DNA from: Thermoplasmatota archaeon | GTDB lineage: Archaea > Thermoplasmatota > E2 > DHVEG-1 | Direction: 5' to 3' | DNA: 11,274 nucleotides | NCBI GenBank assembly: GCA_022866015.1 | Contig: JALHTX010000157.1 | Location: 1-11,274, forward strand | In this document: positions 1 to 6,643 of the stretch, piece by piece | Layout: each line of letters begins with the position of its first letter | Position numbering within the stretch: position 1 is the stretch's first letter | Notes under the pieces: model-generated | Database searches by the model: none | Seen by the model: only the letters and a program-made list of their open reading frames with translations | What the model was told of the DNA's origin: nothing | Program-made: the position numbers and the translations under genes

Positions 1-165
1 ATCTATGCTATTATCAACTACCTCATAAACAAGATGATGAAGACCACGCTCATCAGTACTACCAATATACATAGCAGGGTTTTGTTTAACGGCTGCGAGT
101 CCTTCTAACACCTGTATTGAATCTGTGTCGTAGCTTGCATCTACACTTTTTATAACTTCTTTCAT
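1..165 (-). CDS. gyrB: DNA gyrase subunit B, N-terminal fragment (cut by window edge)
   Basis: The 55 visible codons encode the start of the GHKL ATPase domain of a type IIA topoisomerase B subunit. Two stretches identify it: NPAMYIGSTDERGLHHLVYE (residues 29-48) and the following VVDNSID. These carry the family's catalytic Glu (E48) and the Mg-binding Asn (N52). GyrB with GyrA introduces negative supercoils using ATP; the related ParE and TopoVI-B are less likely because of the MYIGST...LHHLVYEVVDNSID pattern. The ATG at 165 is the only start, since a TGA lies three codons upstream. GTGAT at 180-176 is a possible Shine-Dalgarno. Gyrase in archaea was acquired from bacteria and is usual in later-branching Euryarchaeota. 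The rest of the gene lies beyond base 1, so gyrA linkage cannot be judged. It is divergent from the Vps62-like gene. Confidence 0.93.
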   Translation of the reverse strand, partial: MKEVIKSVDASYDTDSIQVLEGLAAVKQNPAMYIGSTDERGLHHLVYEVVDNSID

Positions 166-200
166 ATGCTTTCACATCACGTATAGTATTTACTCTAATT

Positions 201-211
201 CATATAATTTT
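201..211 (-). promoter_or_regulatory. Putative TATA box for gyrB
   Basis: On the minus strand this reads AAAATTATATG. It lies about 40 bases upstream of the gyrB ATG, which would start transcription near 180 and leave a short leader containing the GTGAT motif. Assigned by spacing and AT pattern only. Confidence 0.45.
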
Positions 212-339
212 TACACAAGTTTTTTTCATCCCATCGCACTTTGTGTTTTTTACCACTTTTCATATGGAGTACAGACTAATAAATGTTACTATTAAAAAAT
301 GATGTTTTTTTGGCATTTTTTTAATTTGAAAACAATTAA

Positions 340-346
340 TTATATG
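340..346 (+). promoter_or_regulatory. Putative TATA box for the Vps62-like gene
   Basis: TTATATG lies about 40 bases before the ATG at 384. A start of transcription near 366 would leave a leader of roughly 18 bases holding the GGAGAG ribosome site. The gap 166-383 otherwise holds only T-rich tracts, with no further gene or RNA seen. Confidence 0.45.
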
Positions 347-372
347 CTTTTAAATTACAAATAAAGGTTTTA

Positions 373-380
373 GGAGAGAT
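373..380 (+). promoter_or_regulatory. Shine-Dalgarno site deciding the ATG at 384
   Basis: GGAGAGAT ends three bases before the ATG, with the GGAG core seven bases before it. It favours 384 over the in-frame ATG at codon 7. It also shows that this genome uses Shine-Dalgarno starts alongside apparently leaderless ones. Confidence 0.6.
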
Positions 381-383
381 AAT

Positions 384-2045
384 ATGAGAAAATCAAGATA
401 TATGAAACTATTTATTGTAATTTTTATATTAATAGTATTACCTTTTTTTGGAATAACGGCTAGGGCCGAAATTCAAGATGATTATGCACCTATATTATAT
501 TTTGAAGGTGAGGAGACTTGTTACCCCGTTAATGTCGATTATTTTTTAGCTAACGCTGTTTTAAGTAATACAACAATTGAAGGAGAGAGTGTTTCGTATT
601 ATGATGCTAGTGATAGTTTACTTACTGATTATCAAAACAAAATAAAAAGTAATGATCCTGTTGTAGCGCCAATTGTTTATTACAATGTTGATACTTCGAG
701 TGGTATTACAGTTATTCAATATTGGATGTTTTATGTTTTCAACCCTGGTGAGCATAATCAGCATGAGGGTGATTGGGAAATGGTACAAATTGAAATTCCC
801 ATTGCTGGTGAGAAATGGGTTGGTTATAGTCAACATTACAGTGGTCAAAGAGCTCTTTGGGGTATGGTAGAAAAGGATGGTAACCATTTTAAGGTATATG
901 TTTCTCGTGGCTCTCATGCAAATTATTTGCGCCCCTATTCTGGTAAATTGGGTATTGCAAGTGATATTGTAGGTAATAATGGAAAAATTCTTACAGCAAG
1001 CGATTACACTCTAATTGATTTGAATTCTCAGTCTTGGCTTACTTTTAATGGATTATGGGGTGAAGTAAATAGTATAGAAGACTTCTTTATGGGGCAAGCT
1101 GGTCCTCAAGGTCCAGAATATAGAACAGATATGTCTGGTAATAATATGTGGAATGGTGTTTCTTGGGGGTCTGGTTTGATGCAAGCAAGTGATTTGTTGT
1201 TCCTTATTGAATGGTTTTTGTATAATTTTGTAATGACTCTTATAATTTTAACTGTGTTATTTCTTGTTGTAATTTGTTTTAAAATATATCGTAGTTATAA
1301 AAAATATGGTCTTGGCCCTAGAATTGTATCTATGCTCTACATAGATGGTCCAAATCTTCATACAATAGGTAATATTTTGTGTTTTGTTGGTATAATACTT
1401 GCAATTATTGGTCTTTTTGGAACTTGGTATACAGTTTCTGCAAGTATAAATACTGATGTTTATCAAACACCTAAAATGACCGAAGTTATAACTCTTAATG
1501 GGGCAAATGGTATGCAGATTTTTATGCCAACACAATATGGGCCTGCTCCTATGGGATCTGTGGTGTTTCCATTTGCCTATGTTCTTTTAATAGGTATTTT
1601 CTTCATGATCCTATCAACAATTGGTATTTATAAAAGTAATAAACTTGGTTTAAAATATATTTTTCAAGGAATAAGATTTATTATTATAATAATTGTTATA
1701 ATTATTGGATTAATACTAATAAATAATTTATCAGGTATTGTCTCTTCAGATAGTTCTGGAAGTGACAATTTTATTGTTGGTCTTTTAAGCAAGATTAGTA
1801 GTAATCCTACTGGTGGTACTTATTATGCTCAAAATGTTTTCCCAGATGTAACCGGTGATATATCTTTTAAGTGGGGTCTTGGTTCAGGTGCTATTTATTT
1901 GATTATATCTGGTATTATTTTATTTGTTGCAGGAATACTTGAAATTGCTGCTAAGAAGGATTTTTTCCAACTAAAAATTCCTGAAAAACAAAAATTAAAT
2001 GGAAAAAAACCAGAAGAAATTAATACAGAAGAGATCGAGAAATAA
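384..2045 (+). CDS. Exported Vps62-like domain protein with C-terminal five-helix membrane domain
   Basis: A 553-residue protein. Residues 1-28 look like a signal peptide (basic start, hydrophobic core, ARA just before E29). Residues about 33-265 resemble the Vps62-like family: APILYFEGEE near 35, YPVNVDYFL at 47-55, QYWMFYVFNPGEHNQHEGDWE at 112-132, SQHYSG at 149-154 and SRGSHANY at 174-181. Five membrane segments follow at about 272-300, 328-352, 391-415, 429-449 and 500-523. Basic stretches after segments 1, 3 and 5 fit an outside N-domain and a cytoplasmic, Lys/Glu-rich tail by the positive-inside rule. Loops of roughly 38 and 50 residues between segments 2-3 and 4-5 would be outside. The His/Glu/Asp-rich HEGDWE motif could bind metal or act catalytically, but the family's activity is not known to me. 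It is transcribed alone, with a T-rich stretch after the stop. Confidence 0.72.
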   Translation: MRKSRYMKLFIVIFILIVLPFFGITARAEIQDDYAPILYFEGEETCYPVNVDYFLANAVLSNTTIEGESVSYYDASDSLLTDYQNKIKSNDPVVAPIVYYNVDTSSGITVIQYWMFYVFNPGEHNQHEGDWEMVQIEIPIAGEKWVGYSQHYSGQRALWGMVEKDGNHFKVYVSRGSHANYLRPYSGKLGIASDIVGNNGKILTASDYTLIDLNSQSWLTFNGLWGEVNSIEDFFMGQAGPQGPEYRTDMSGNNMWNGVSWGSGLMQASDLLFLIEWFLYNFVMTLIILTVLFLVVICFKIYRSYKKYGLGPRIVSMLYIDGPNLHTIGNILCFVGIILAIIGLFGTWYTVSASINTDVYQTPKMTEVITLNGANGMQIFMPTQYGPAPMGSVVFPFAYVLLIGIFFMILSTIGIYKSNKLGLKYIFQGIRFIIIIIVIIIGLILINNLSGIVSSDSSGSDNFIVGLLSKISSNPTGGTYYAQNVFPDVTGDISFKWGLGSGAIYLIISGIILFVAGILEIAAKKDFFQLKIPEKQKLNGKKPEEINTEEIEK

Positions 2046-2093
2046 ACAAAGATTAATAAATGATATTTGTCAAAATTGTGATAAAAAATTTAG

Positions 2094-2110
2094 CTCTCTT
2101 TATTCTTTTT
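2094..2110 (+). terminator. Possible oligo-T terminator after the Vps62-like gene
   Basis: Several T-runs ending in TTTTT at 2106-2110 lie about 50-65 bases past the stop. Archaeal RNA polymerase commonly stops at such tracts without a hairpin. Only base composition supports this. Confidence 0.3.
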
Positions 2111-2165
2111 ACATAAATGCAAATAAACATCTTCTGTTATACAAGTTTTGGGGATTTTAAAGACT

Positions 2166-3401
2166 ATGATTGTTAACGCTGATTTGCATATTCATTCACG
2201 TTTCTCTGGTGGAACTAGTGATAAAATGAGTATTGAGACAATTAGTTTAGAAGCACCTCGCAAAGGTATTAATCTTGTTGCTACTGGCGATTGTCTTCAT
2301 AGCGGTTGGATGAAGGAAATAAAACAATGCAAAGAAGTTGATGAAGGAACTTTTGAGCTTAATAAAACTCGTTTTATTCTTAGTGTAGAAGTTGAAGCAG
2401 AAAAACGTGTTCATCATCTAATTTATTTCCCAAGTTTTAGTGCCGTAGAGGATTTTAAAGAGCGAATAAAACCTAAATCCCGTAATCTTGAGACAGATGG
2501 TCGTCCAAATGTTAATCATACCGGTGAGGAACTAGCTCAAATTGCAAAAGATGTAGATGCACTTATTGGCCCTGCTCATGGTTTTACTCCTTGGACTGCT
2601 ATTTATGCTTATTATGATTATTTGAAGGATTGTTATGGTAGTATGGAAGATTATGTCAGCTTTATTGAACTAGGTCTTAGTGCAGATACTGATTTTGCAG
2701 ATAGAATAAAAGAGTTAAATAGACTTACTTTTTTAACAAACTCTGATTGTCATAGTGCTCATCCTGTTAGACTTGGCAGAGAGTTTAATCGTTTTGAGAT
2801 GAAAGAACCAACTTTTGTTGAGTTAAAAAAAGCAATACTTCGCATAGATGGTAATAAACCGGTTTTAAATGTTGGGCTTCCACCTCAGGAAGGGAAATAT
2901 CATGAATCCGCCTGTATTAGTTGTTTTACACATTATACTCTTGAGGATGCCATTAGGCGTAAATGGAAATGCAGCTGTGGCAAACGAATTAAAAAAGGCG
3001 TTAAAGATAGAATAAATGAAAAAGCAGATTATTTAAAGCCTGTCCACCCAGATCACAGGCCACCTTATGTTCATCTTATACCATTAGCTGAAATTATTTC
3101 AAAAGCAGTAGATCAAAAAAATCCTTTTACTCAAAAAGTTACAAAACTTTGGGCTGATCTTGTTGATTTTTTTGGCAGTGAAATAAATGTTTTAATAGAT
3201 GCAAATATCACAGAAATTTCAAAGGTTACAATTCCTGCGGTTACTGAAGCAATACAAGCATTTCGAGATAAGAAAGTAATAATTATTCCTGGTGGTGGTG
3301 GCGAGTATGGTAAAATCAAGTTACCAACTTCGGAACAAAATATATCGTTACCTGTAACACCAAAAGATAAACAAACAAGTCTTTTTGAGTATATTATCTG
3401 A
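2166..3401 (+). CDS. Endonuclease Q-like PHP-domain DNA repair nuclease
   Basis: A 411-residue protein matching the EndoQ family, which nicks DNA 5' of deaminated bases (uracil, hypoxanthine, xanthine) and abasic sites. The PHP domain supplies metal ligands: ADLHIHSRFS (residues 5-14, H8 and H10), ATGDCLH (39-45), VHH (82-84), GPAHGFTPW (135-143) and NSDCHSAHP (192-200). A zinc finger follows (C250-x2-C253-x15-C269-x-C271), then RPPYVHLIPLAEI (298-310) and GGGGEYGKI (376-384), all typical of EndoQ rather than of HisK or PolX PHP proteins. The last residues, QTSLFEYI (403-410), resemble a PCNA-interacting peptide. I chose the ATG at 2166 because the protein then starts MIVNADLHIH, as in the family, and GGGGAT lies 10 bases upstream. 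An in-frame TTG at 2148 would add six residues. The length is close to the usual 420 or so. The stop overlaps the ribosome site of the next gene. Confidence 0.88.
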   Translation: MIVNADLHIHSRFSGGTSDKMSIETISLEAPRKGINLVATGDCLHSGWMKEIKQCKEVDEGTFELNKTRFILSVEVEAEKRVHHLIYFPSFSAVEDFKERIKPKSRNLETDGRPNVNHTGEELAQIAKDVDALIGPAHGFTPWTAIYAYYDYLKDCYGSMEDYVSFIELGLSADTDFADRIKELNRLTFLTNSDCHSAHPVRLGREFNRFEMKEPTFVELKKAILRIDGNKPVLNVGLPPQEGKYHESACISCFTHYTLEDAIRRKWKCSCGKRIKKGVKDRINEKADYLKPVHPDHRPPYVHLIPLAEIISKAVDQKNPFTQKVTKLWADLVDFFGSEINVLIDANITEISKVTIPAVTEAIQAFRDKKVIIIPGGGGEYGKIKLPTSEQNISLPVTPKDKQTSLFEYII

Positions 3402-3405
3402 GGTG
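3400..3405 (+). promoter_or_regulatory. Shine-Dalgarno site overlapping the EndoQ stop
   Basis: GAGGTG is a near-perfect Shine-Dalgarno core. It shares the GA of the EndoQ stop TGA (3399-3401) and sits six bases before TTG at 3412. It therefore sets the start of the GAF gene at 3412 and not at the in-frame TTG 3385 or GTG 3403, and implies translation coupled to EndoQ. Confidence 0.7.
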
Positions 3406-3411
3406 TTCTTT

Positions 3412-3852
3412 TTGTATTATAAAAAAGCAGAAGAGCAAATTAAAAAAATAATTGAAAGATCTTCTAATGTTTTACAAAATGTTGTAGATTTTCTTTGTAA
3501 TAATTTTAATCGTTATACTTGGGTCGGAATTTATATTTTTCAAGGAAGTAATTTAGTTCTTGGACCGTGGAAAGGACCAAATGCTACAGAACATACAAGA
3601 ATTCCTATTGGAAAAGGAGTATGCGGTAGTGCTGCTAAAACTGGAAAAACAGAGGTTGTAGATGATGTACTTTCTGATAATCGTTATTTAGCATGTTTTG
3701 TATCTACTAAATCTGAGATTGTGGTGCCAATTAAAAAAGAAGGTAAAATTGTTGGTGAAATTGATATTGATTCAGATAAAATAGGTGCTTTTACAATAAA
3801 GGATAAAATATTTTTAGAAAAAATTGCAGATATGCTCAGCGAGCATATCTAA
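3412..3852 (+). CDS. GAF-domain protein, probable free methionine-(R)-sulfoxide reductase type
   Basis: 146 residues from TTG, forming a single GAF domain. The order YTWVGIYIF (35-43), LVLGPWKG (48-55), RIPIGKGVCGSAA (63-75), YLACF (92-96), SEIVVPI (101-107) and GEIDIDS (115-121) follows the fRMsr (MsrC/YebR) family. That family reduces free methionine-R-sulfoxide and is a stand-alone cytoplasmic GAF protein of about this length. C71 and C95 match two of the three family cysteines; C95 corresponds to the catalytic one as I recall it. The third, which in E. coli lies ten residues before the GVCG cysteine, is H61 here. A noncatalytic GAF sensor is the alternative, although no output domain is attached. 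The gene starts 10 bases after the EndoQ stop and is almost certainly cotranscribed with it, suggesting a shared damage-repair setting. A TTTTT tract at 3860-3864 follows. Confidence 0.78.
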   Translation: MYYKKAEEQIKKIIERSSNVLQNVVDFLCNNFNRYTWVGIYIFQGSNLVLGPWKGPNATEHTRIPIGKGVCGSAAKTGKTEVVDDVLSDNRYLACFVSTKSEIVVPIKKEGKIVGEIDIDSDKIGAFTIKDKIFLEKIADMLSEHI

Positions 3853-3858
3853 TAATTA

Positions 3859-3928
3859 CTTTTTCAGCACTCAAGATATTCATCACAGACCAGAAGGTCT
3901 CAGAAAGGGTTCGTTCATCACTAAAAAG
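3859..3928 (-). ncRNA. C/D-box guide sRNA, D guide predicted to target C34 of tRNA-Leu(CAA)
   Basis: Read on the minus strand the order is: C box GTGATGA (3921-3915), 11-base guide ACGAACCCTTT, D' box CTGA (3903-3900), 13-base spacer, C' box GTGATGA (3886-3880), 12-base guide ATATCTTGAGTG, D box CTGA (3867-3864). CTTTT at 3928-3924 can pair with AAAAG at 3863-3859, closing a short terminal stem as in archaeal C/D sRNAs. All four boxes match consensus and guide lengths are 11 and 12. The D guide is complementary to CACTCAAGATAT, which contains a CUCAAGA loop, the form expected for tRNA-Leu(CAA). The fifth base from the D box faces C34. These RNAs bind L7Ae, Nop5 and fibrillarin to direct 2'-O-methylation. 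The D' target is unassigned. The RNA starts about 30 bases after the purL stop, on the same strand; it may be processed from the purL transcript or use its own promoter. Confidence 0.85.
3887..3900. repeat. Small perfect inverted repeat in the sRNA D'-C' spacer
   Basis: AGACC-AGAA-GGTCT forms a 5-bp stem with a 4-base loop. In the sRNA orientation its core lies between the D' and C' boxes, where it would cap the internal C'/D' motif. Confidence 0.6.
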
Positions 3929-3935
3929 AGTAAAT

Positions 3936-3942
3936 AAAAAAA
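3936..3942 (-). terminator. Possible oligo-T terminator after purL
   Basis: Seven T residues on the minus strand lie about 17 bases past the purL stop and just before the C/D sRNA. They could end purL transcripts, in which case the sRNA needs its own promoter; a TATTAAC motif at 3953-3947 is about 25 bases ahead of the RNA's 5' end. Confidence 0.3.
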
Positions 3943-3958
3943 GAGTTGTTAATAGTTT

Positions 3959-6313
3959 CTATCCCATTATATTCCAAATTGTGTTTTTCCAGATATCTCT
4001 TAAATTACTTATTTTTTGGTCAATTATTTTTTTACCGTTGTCTTCTATCACTATTTTATCTGATTTTATCTCACCGATTTTAACAAAAGGTGTTTTATTT
4101 TCTTTTAATGTTTTTTCAAAATTTTTTTGTTTTTCTTTTTCAACTTCAACAACCCACCTAGTATTACTTTCTGAAAACAGTTTAAAATCTGATCGTAAAT
4201 TTTTTGAAACATTGCTTAAATTTATTTGTGCACCGATATCTCCGCCGATACACATCTCTGAAATACATACACCAAGACCACCCTCGCTTATATCATGACA
4301 AGAGACAATTTGTTTTTTGTCAATTGCCATAAGTATTGCTTTCATATAGTTTTTCAAGATATTTATATCTGTTTTAGGAACAACTCCTCCATCAACTTTT
4401 ATGACATTATAGTATTCTGAACCACCCATTTCTTTATCGGTTTCTTTACCAACCAGATAAATATAATTGCTTTGTTTTTTGAAATCAGAGGTTACACATT
4501 TACGAATATCAGGAACAATTCCAATGCCCATTATCTGAGGTGTTGGTGGAACCGATGTTTTTACTGATTCATTATAGAGACTTACGTTACCACTCATATA
4601 AGGTAGATTTAATTCACGTGCAGCGTCACCTAAGCCCCTGCACGCCTCATAAAACTCACCCATTTTCTCAGGTTTTTCAGGATTACCAAAGTTTAGACAA
4701 TCTAAAAGCGAATCGGGAATAGCACCAACTGATACAAGGTTTCTACAAGTTTCATCAATGGCAGAACATGCGCCCCAGTAAGGATCCCGTTCCATAAACC
4801 GTGGGTTAATATTTGCAGTTACTGCAAGACCCCTGAAACTTTCTTCAAGTGGTTTTAAAACAGTTGCATCGCCATTACATTCAAAATTAATTTTACCCTG
4901 CAAAGGTTTTATTACAGTGTTACCACGTACCTCATGGTCGTACTGGCGTATAACCCATTCTTTACTTGCTATATTAAAACTGCCAAGTAGTTTTTTTAAG
5001 ATATCATTAAGATTTTGCATATCAAACTTAGGATCAATATTTTCTTTTTGCGTAGAAATAACAAAAGGACGCTGACATGTATCATATACTGGACCGCCAG
5101 TGAAAAAATCCATATCCATCTCAAGGATTTTTACTCCTTTATAGATGACACGTGTTATTTTCTCAGCAATAACTTGTCCAACAACCGCTGCGGTTACGTC
5201 CCATTGTTTACAGATATGTAGAACTTCATTAACATTTTTAGGTGCAACAAGAAACATCATACGTTCCTGGCTTTCAGATATCCATATCTCCCAAGGTAAA
5301 AGACCTTCCTCTTTAAGTGGCACATCATCAAGAACAATTTCAGCACCAAAACCTGCAGCATAAGCAAGCTCTCCACTAACACAAGAAAGGCCACCACCAC
5401 CAAAATCCTTAAGACCTTCAAGAAGTCCTTTGCGATTACATTCAAGTGTTGCATGAATTACCGGTTCTTTTGTGATAGGATCGCCTACTTGTACTGCAGA
5501 TCTACTGCTTTTTTCGCTATCATCTTTTAGTTCTGCACTTGCAAATGTTACACCATGAATACCGTCACGACCAGTTTTTCCACCAACATAAACGTAGACA
5601 TTGCCAGGTGCTTTTGCCCAACTATGTATAAGCTCTTCTTTTTTTAGTATACCAATGCAGCCGACGTTTACCAGACAATTACTAGTGTATCCCTTATGAA
5701 AATATACCTGTCCTGAAAGAGTCGGTATACCTATGCGGTTACCATAATCACGAATACCGTCGACAACTCCTTTAAATAAAAACCTTGGATGTTTTACACC
5801 TTTTGGTAGTTCACTTTGTGGTAAATCGAGTGGGCCAAAAAACAATGGATCAATATATGCTATGGGTTGTGCACCCATACATAAAACATCTCTAACAATA
5901 CCGCCTACACCAGTTGCAGCACCACCATATGGTTCTACTGCACTGGGATGATTATGTGATTCTAATGCGGCACAATAATAATGATCTTTATCAAAATCAA
6001 TTATTCCTGCATCTTCACGAGCAACAATTTTGTCTTCTGCGATTCCAAAAACGTACTTTTTTAAAGGAATTTTACTTGATTTATAACAACAATGTTCGCT
6101 CCAAGCTTGGCCTAAAGCTTGTAATTCAATATCCGTTGGAAGTCGATTTTTATTTTTAAAATAAGATTGTATGTTTTTCATCTCAGGTAAGGCAAGTGCA
6201 AGCCCCATCTTATTTGAAATTTCGACCAGTTCAGCATCAGATGCAGAAAAAACATCAATTTCATAGCATTCAAACTTGTCAGTTTTCCTGTTAAACAATT
6301 TATCGATATTCAC
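3959..6313 (-). CDS. purL: Phosphoribosylformylglycinamidine synthase subunit PurL
   Basis: 784 residues of the short PurL type. This synthetase subunit converts FGAR, ATP and glutamine-derived ammonia to FGAM in de novo purine synthesis, working with PurS and PurQ. Visible family signatures are QAWSEHC (69-75), the ATP/Mg region ESHNHPSAVEPYGGAATG (118-135), GKTGRDGIHGVTFAS (246-260), DFGGGGLS (304-311) and SESQERM (347-353). The second half repeats the fold, with EESFRGLAVT, GACSAIDE and HDISEGGLGV. I start at GTG 6313, because GGGGTGACT at 6326-6318 is optimally spaced for it; TTG 6316 would be only three bases from the core GGGGTGA. purS ends 21 bases upstream, so the two form an operon. 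The length is slightly above the common 715-765 range, mostly through a longer N-terminus and tail. No glutaminase domain is present, as expected for this class. Confidence 0.97.
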   Translation of the reverse strand: MNIDKLFNRKTDKFECYEIDVFSASDAELVEISNKMGLALALPEMKNIQSYFKNKNRLPTDIELQALGQAWSEHCCYKSSKIPLKKYVFGIAEDKIVAREDAGIIDFDKDHYYCAALESHNHPSAVEPYGGAATGVGGIVRDVLCMGAQPIAYIDPLFFGPLDLPQSELPKGVKHPRFLFKGVVDGIRDYGNRIGIPTLSGQVYFHKGYTSNCLVNVGCIGILKKEELIHSWAKAPGNVYVYVGGKTGRDGIHGVTFASAELKDDSEKSSRSAVQVGDPITKEPVIHATLECNRKGLLEGLKDFGGGGLSCVSGELAYAAGFGAEIVLDDVPLKEEGLLPWEIWISESQERMMFLVAPKNVNEVLHICKQWDVTAAVVGQVIAEKITRVIYKGVKILEMDMDFFTGGPVYDTCQRPFVISTQKENIDPKFDMQNLNDILKKLLGSFNIASKEWVIRQYDHEVRGNTVIKPLQGKINFECNGDATVLKPLEESFRGLAVTANINPRFMERDPYWGACSAIDETCRNLVSVGAIPDSLLDCLNFGNPEKPEKMGEFYEACRGLGDAARELNLPYMSGNVSLYNESVKTSVPPTPQIMGIGIVPDIRKCVTSDFKKQSNYIYLVGKETDKEMGGSEYYNVIKVDGGVVPKTDINILKNYMKAILMAIDKKQIVSCHDISEGGLGVCISEMCIGGDIGAQINLSNVSKNLRSDFKLFSESNTRWVVEVEKEKQKNFEKTLKENKTPFVKIGEIKSDKIVIEDNGKKIIDQKISNLRDIWKNTIWNIMG

Positions 6314-6317
6314 CAAT

Positions 6318-6326
6318 AGTCACCCC
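6318..6326 (-). promoter_or_regulatory. Shine-Dalgarno site deciding the purL start
   Basis: Minus-strand GGGGTGACT closely resembles the ideal GGAGGTGAT. It sits in the 21-base purS-purL gap and favours GTG 6313 as the purL start. Confidence 0.6.
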
Positions 6327-6334
6327 GATTAAAT

Positions 6335-6583
6335 CTACTTTTTTACAACCTTTATCTCGTAAGTATGAACAACAGGATTAGTAAGCAAGCGTTGGCACAT
6401 CTGTTCAACACTTTTTTTAACATCAGATTCGTTTTTACTATCGATTAATAAATCAATTGTTCTTGTAGTCTTTGCTTCAACTACATTATCAAAACCTAGC
6501 AATTTTAATGCTTTTAATGTATTTGTACCTTCAGGATCAGATATACCTTTTTTTAGACCAATTGTAACTTTTGCTTCAAACAT
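6335..6583 (-). CDS. purS: Phosphoribosylformylglycinamidine synthase subunit PurS
   Basis: 82 residues, the normal size for PurS. This small protein bridges PurL and PurQ and helps pass ammonia in the three-part FGAM synthase. The N-terminus MFEAKVTIGLKKGISDPEG followed by the TNTLKALKLLGF helix, and the central KTTRTIDLLID strand, are typical. The ATG at 6583 fits family N-termini and has AAGGGGAAA about 11 bases upstream. A TTG at 6619 would add 12 unrelated residues and is rejected. purL follows after 21 bases. purQ, often placed between or beside these genes in archaea, is absent here and must be elsewhere. A possible TATA box just upstream suggests that purSL has its own promoter inside the minus-strand block. 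Confidence 0.95.
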   Translation of the reverse strand: MFEAKVTIGLKKGISDPEGTNTLKALKLLGFDNVVEAKTTRTIDLLIDSKNESDVKKSVEQMCQRLLTNPVVHTYEIKVVKK

Positions 6584-6621
6584 AAAATATTTTTCCCCTT
6601 TTAGCCGAACATCAAACAAAC

Positions 6622-6634
6622 CCTAAATAAGTTT
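6622..6634 (-). promoter_or_regulatory. Putative promoter for purSL
   Basis: Minus-strand AAACTTATTTAGG, in the 60-base gap after the kinase gene, would start transcription near 6601. That leaves a leader of about 18 bases with the purS ribosome site. Pattern and spacing only. Confidence 0.4.
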
Positions 6635-6643
6635 ATCGTTTTG

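Noticed and set aside
298..325. ATGATGT-like C box in the gyrB-Vps62 gap, as a second C/D sRNA
   Set aside because: The C box deviates from consensus and no CTGA D box follows at a sensible distance on that strand.
2148..2165. EndoQ start at TTG 2148
   Set aside because: ATG 2166 gives the family N-terminus MIVNADLHIH and has GGGGAT at suitable spacing.
3879..3921. Direct repeat TTCATCAC as a mobile-element or attachment repeat
   Set aside because: The two copies are the complements of the C and C' boxes of the guide RNA, which explains them fully.
5145..5454. Open frames opposite or out of phase within purL
   Set aside because: The purL frame is continuous with full family motifs; the other frames show no recognisable domain or ribosome site.
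6584..6619. PurS extended to a TTG at 6619
   Set aside because: The 12 extra residues do not match the family, and an ATG with a GGGG ribosome site fits the known N-terminus.
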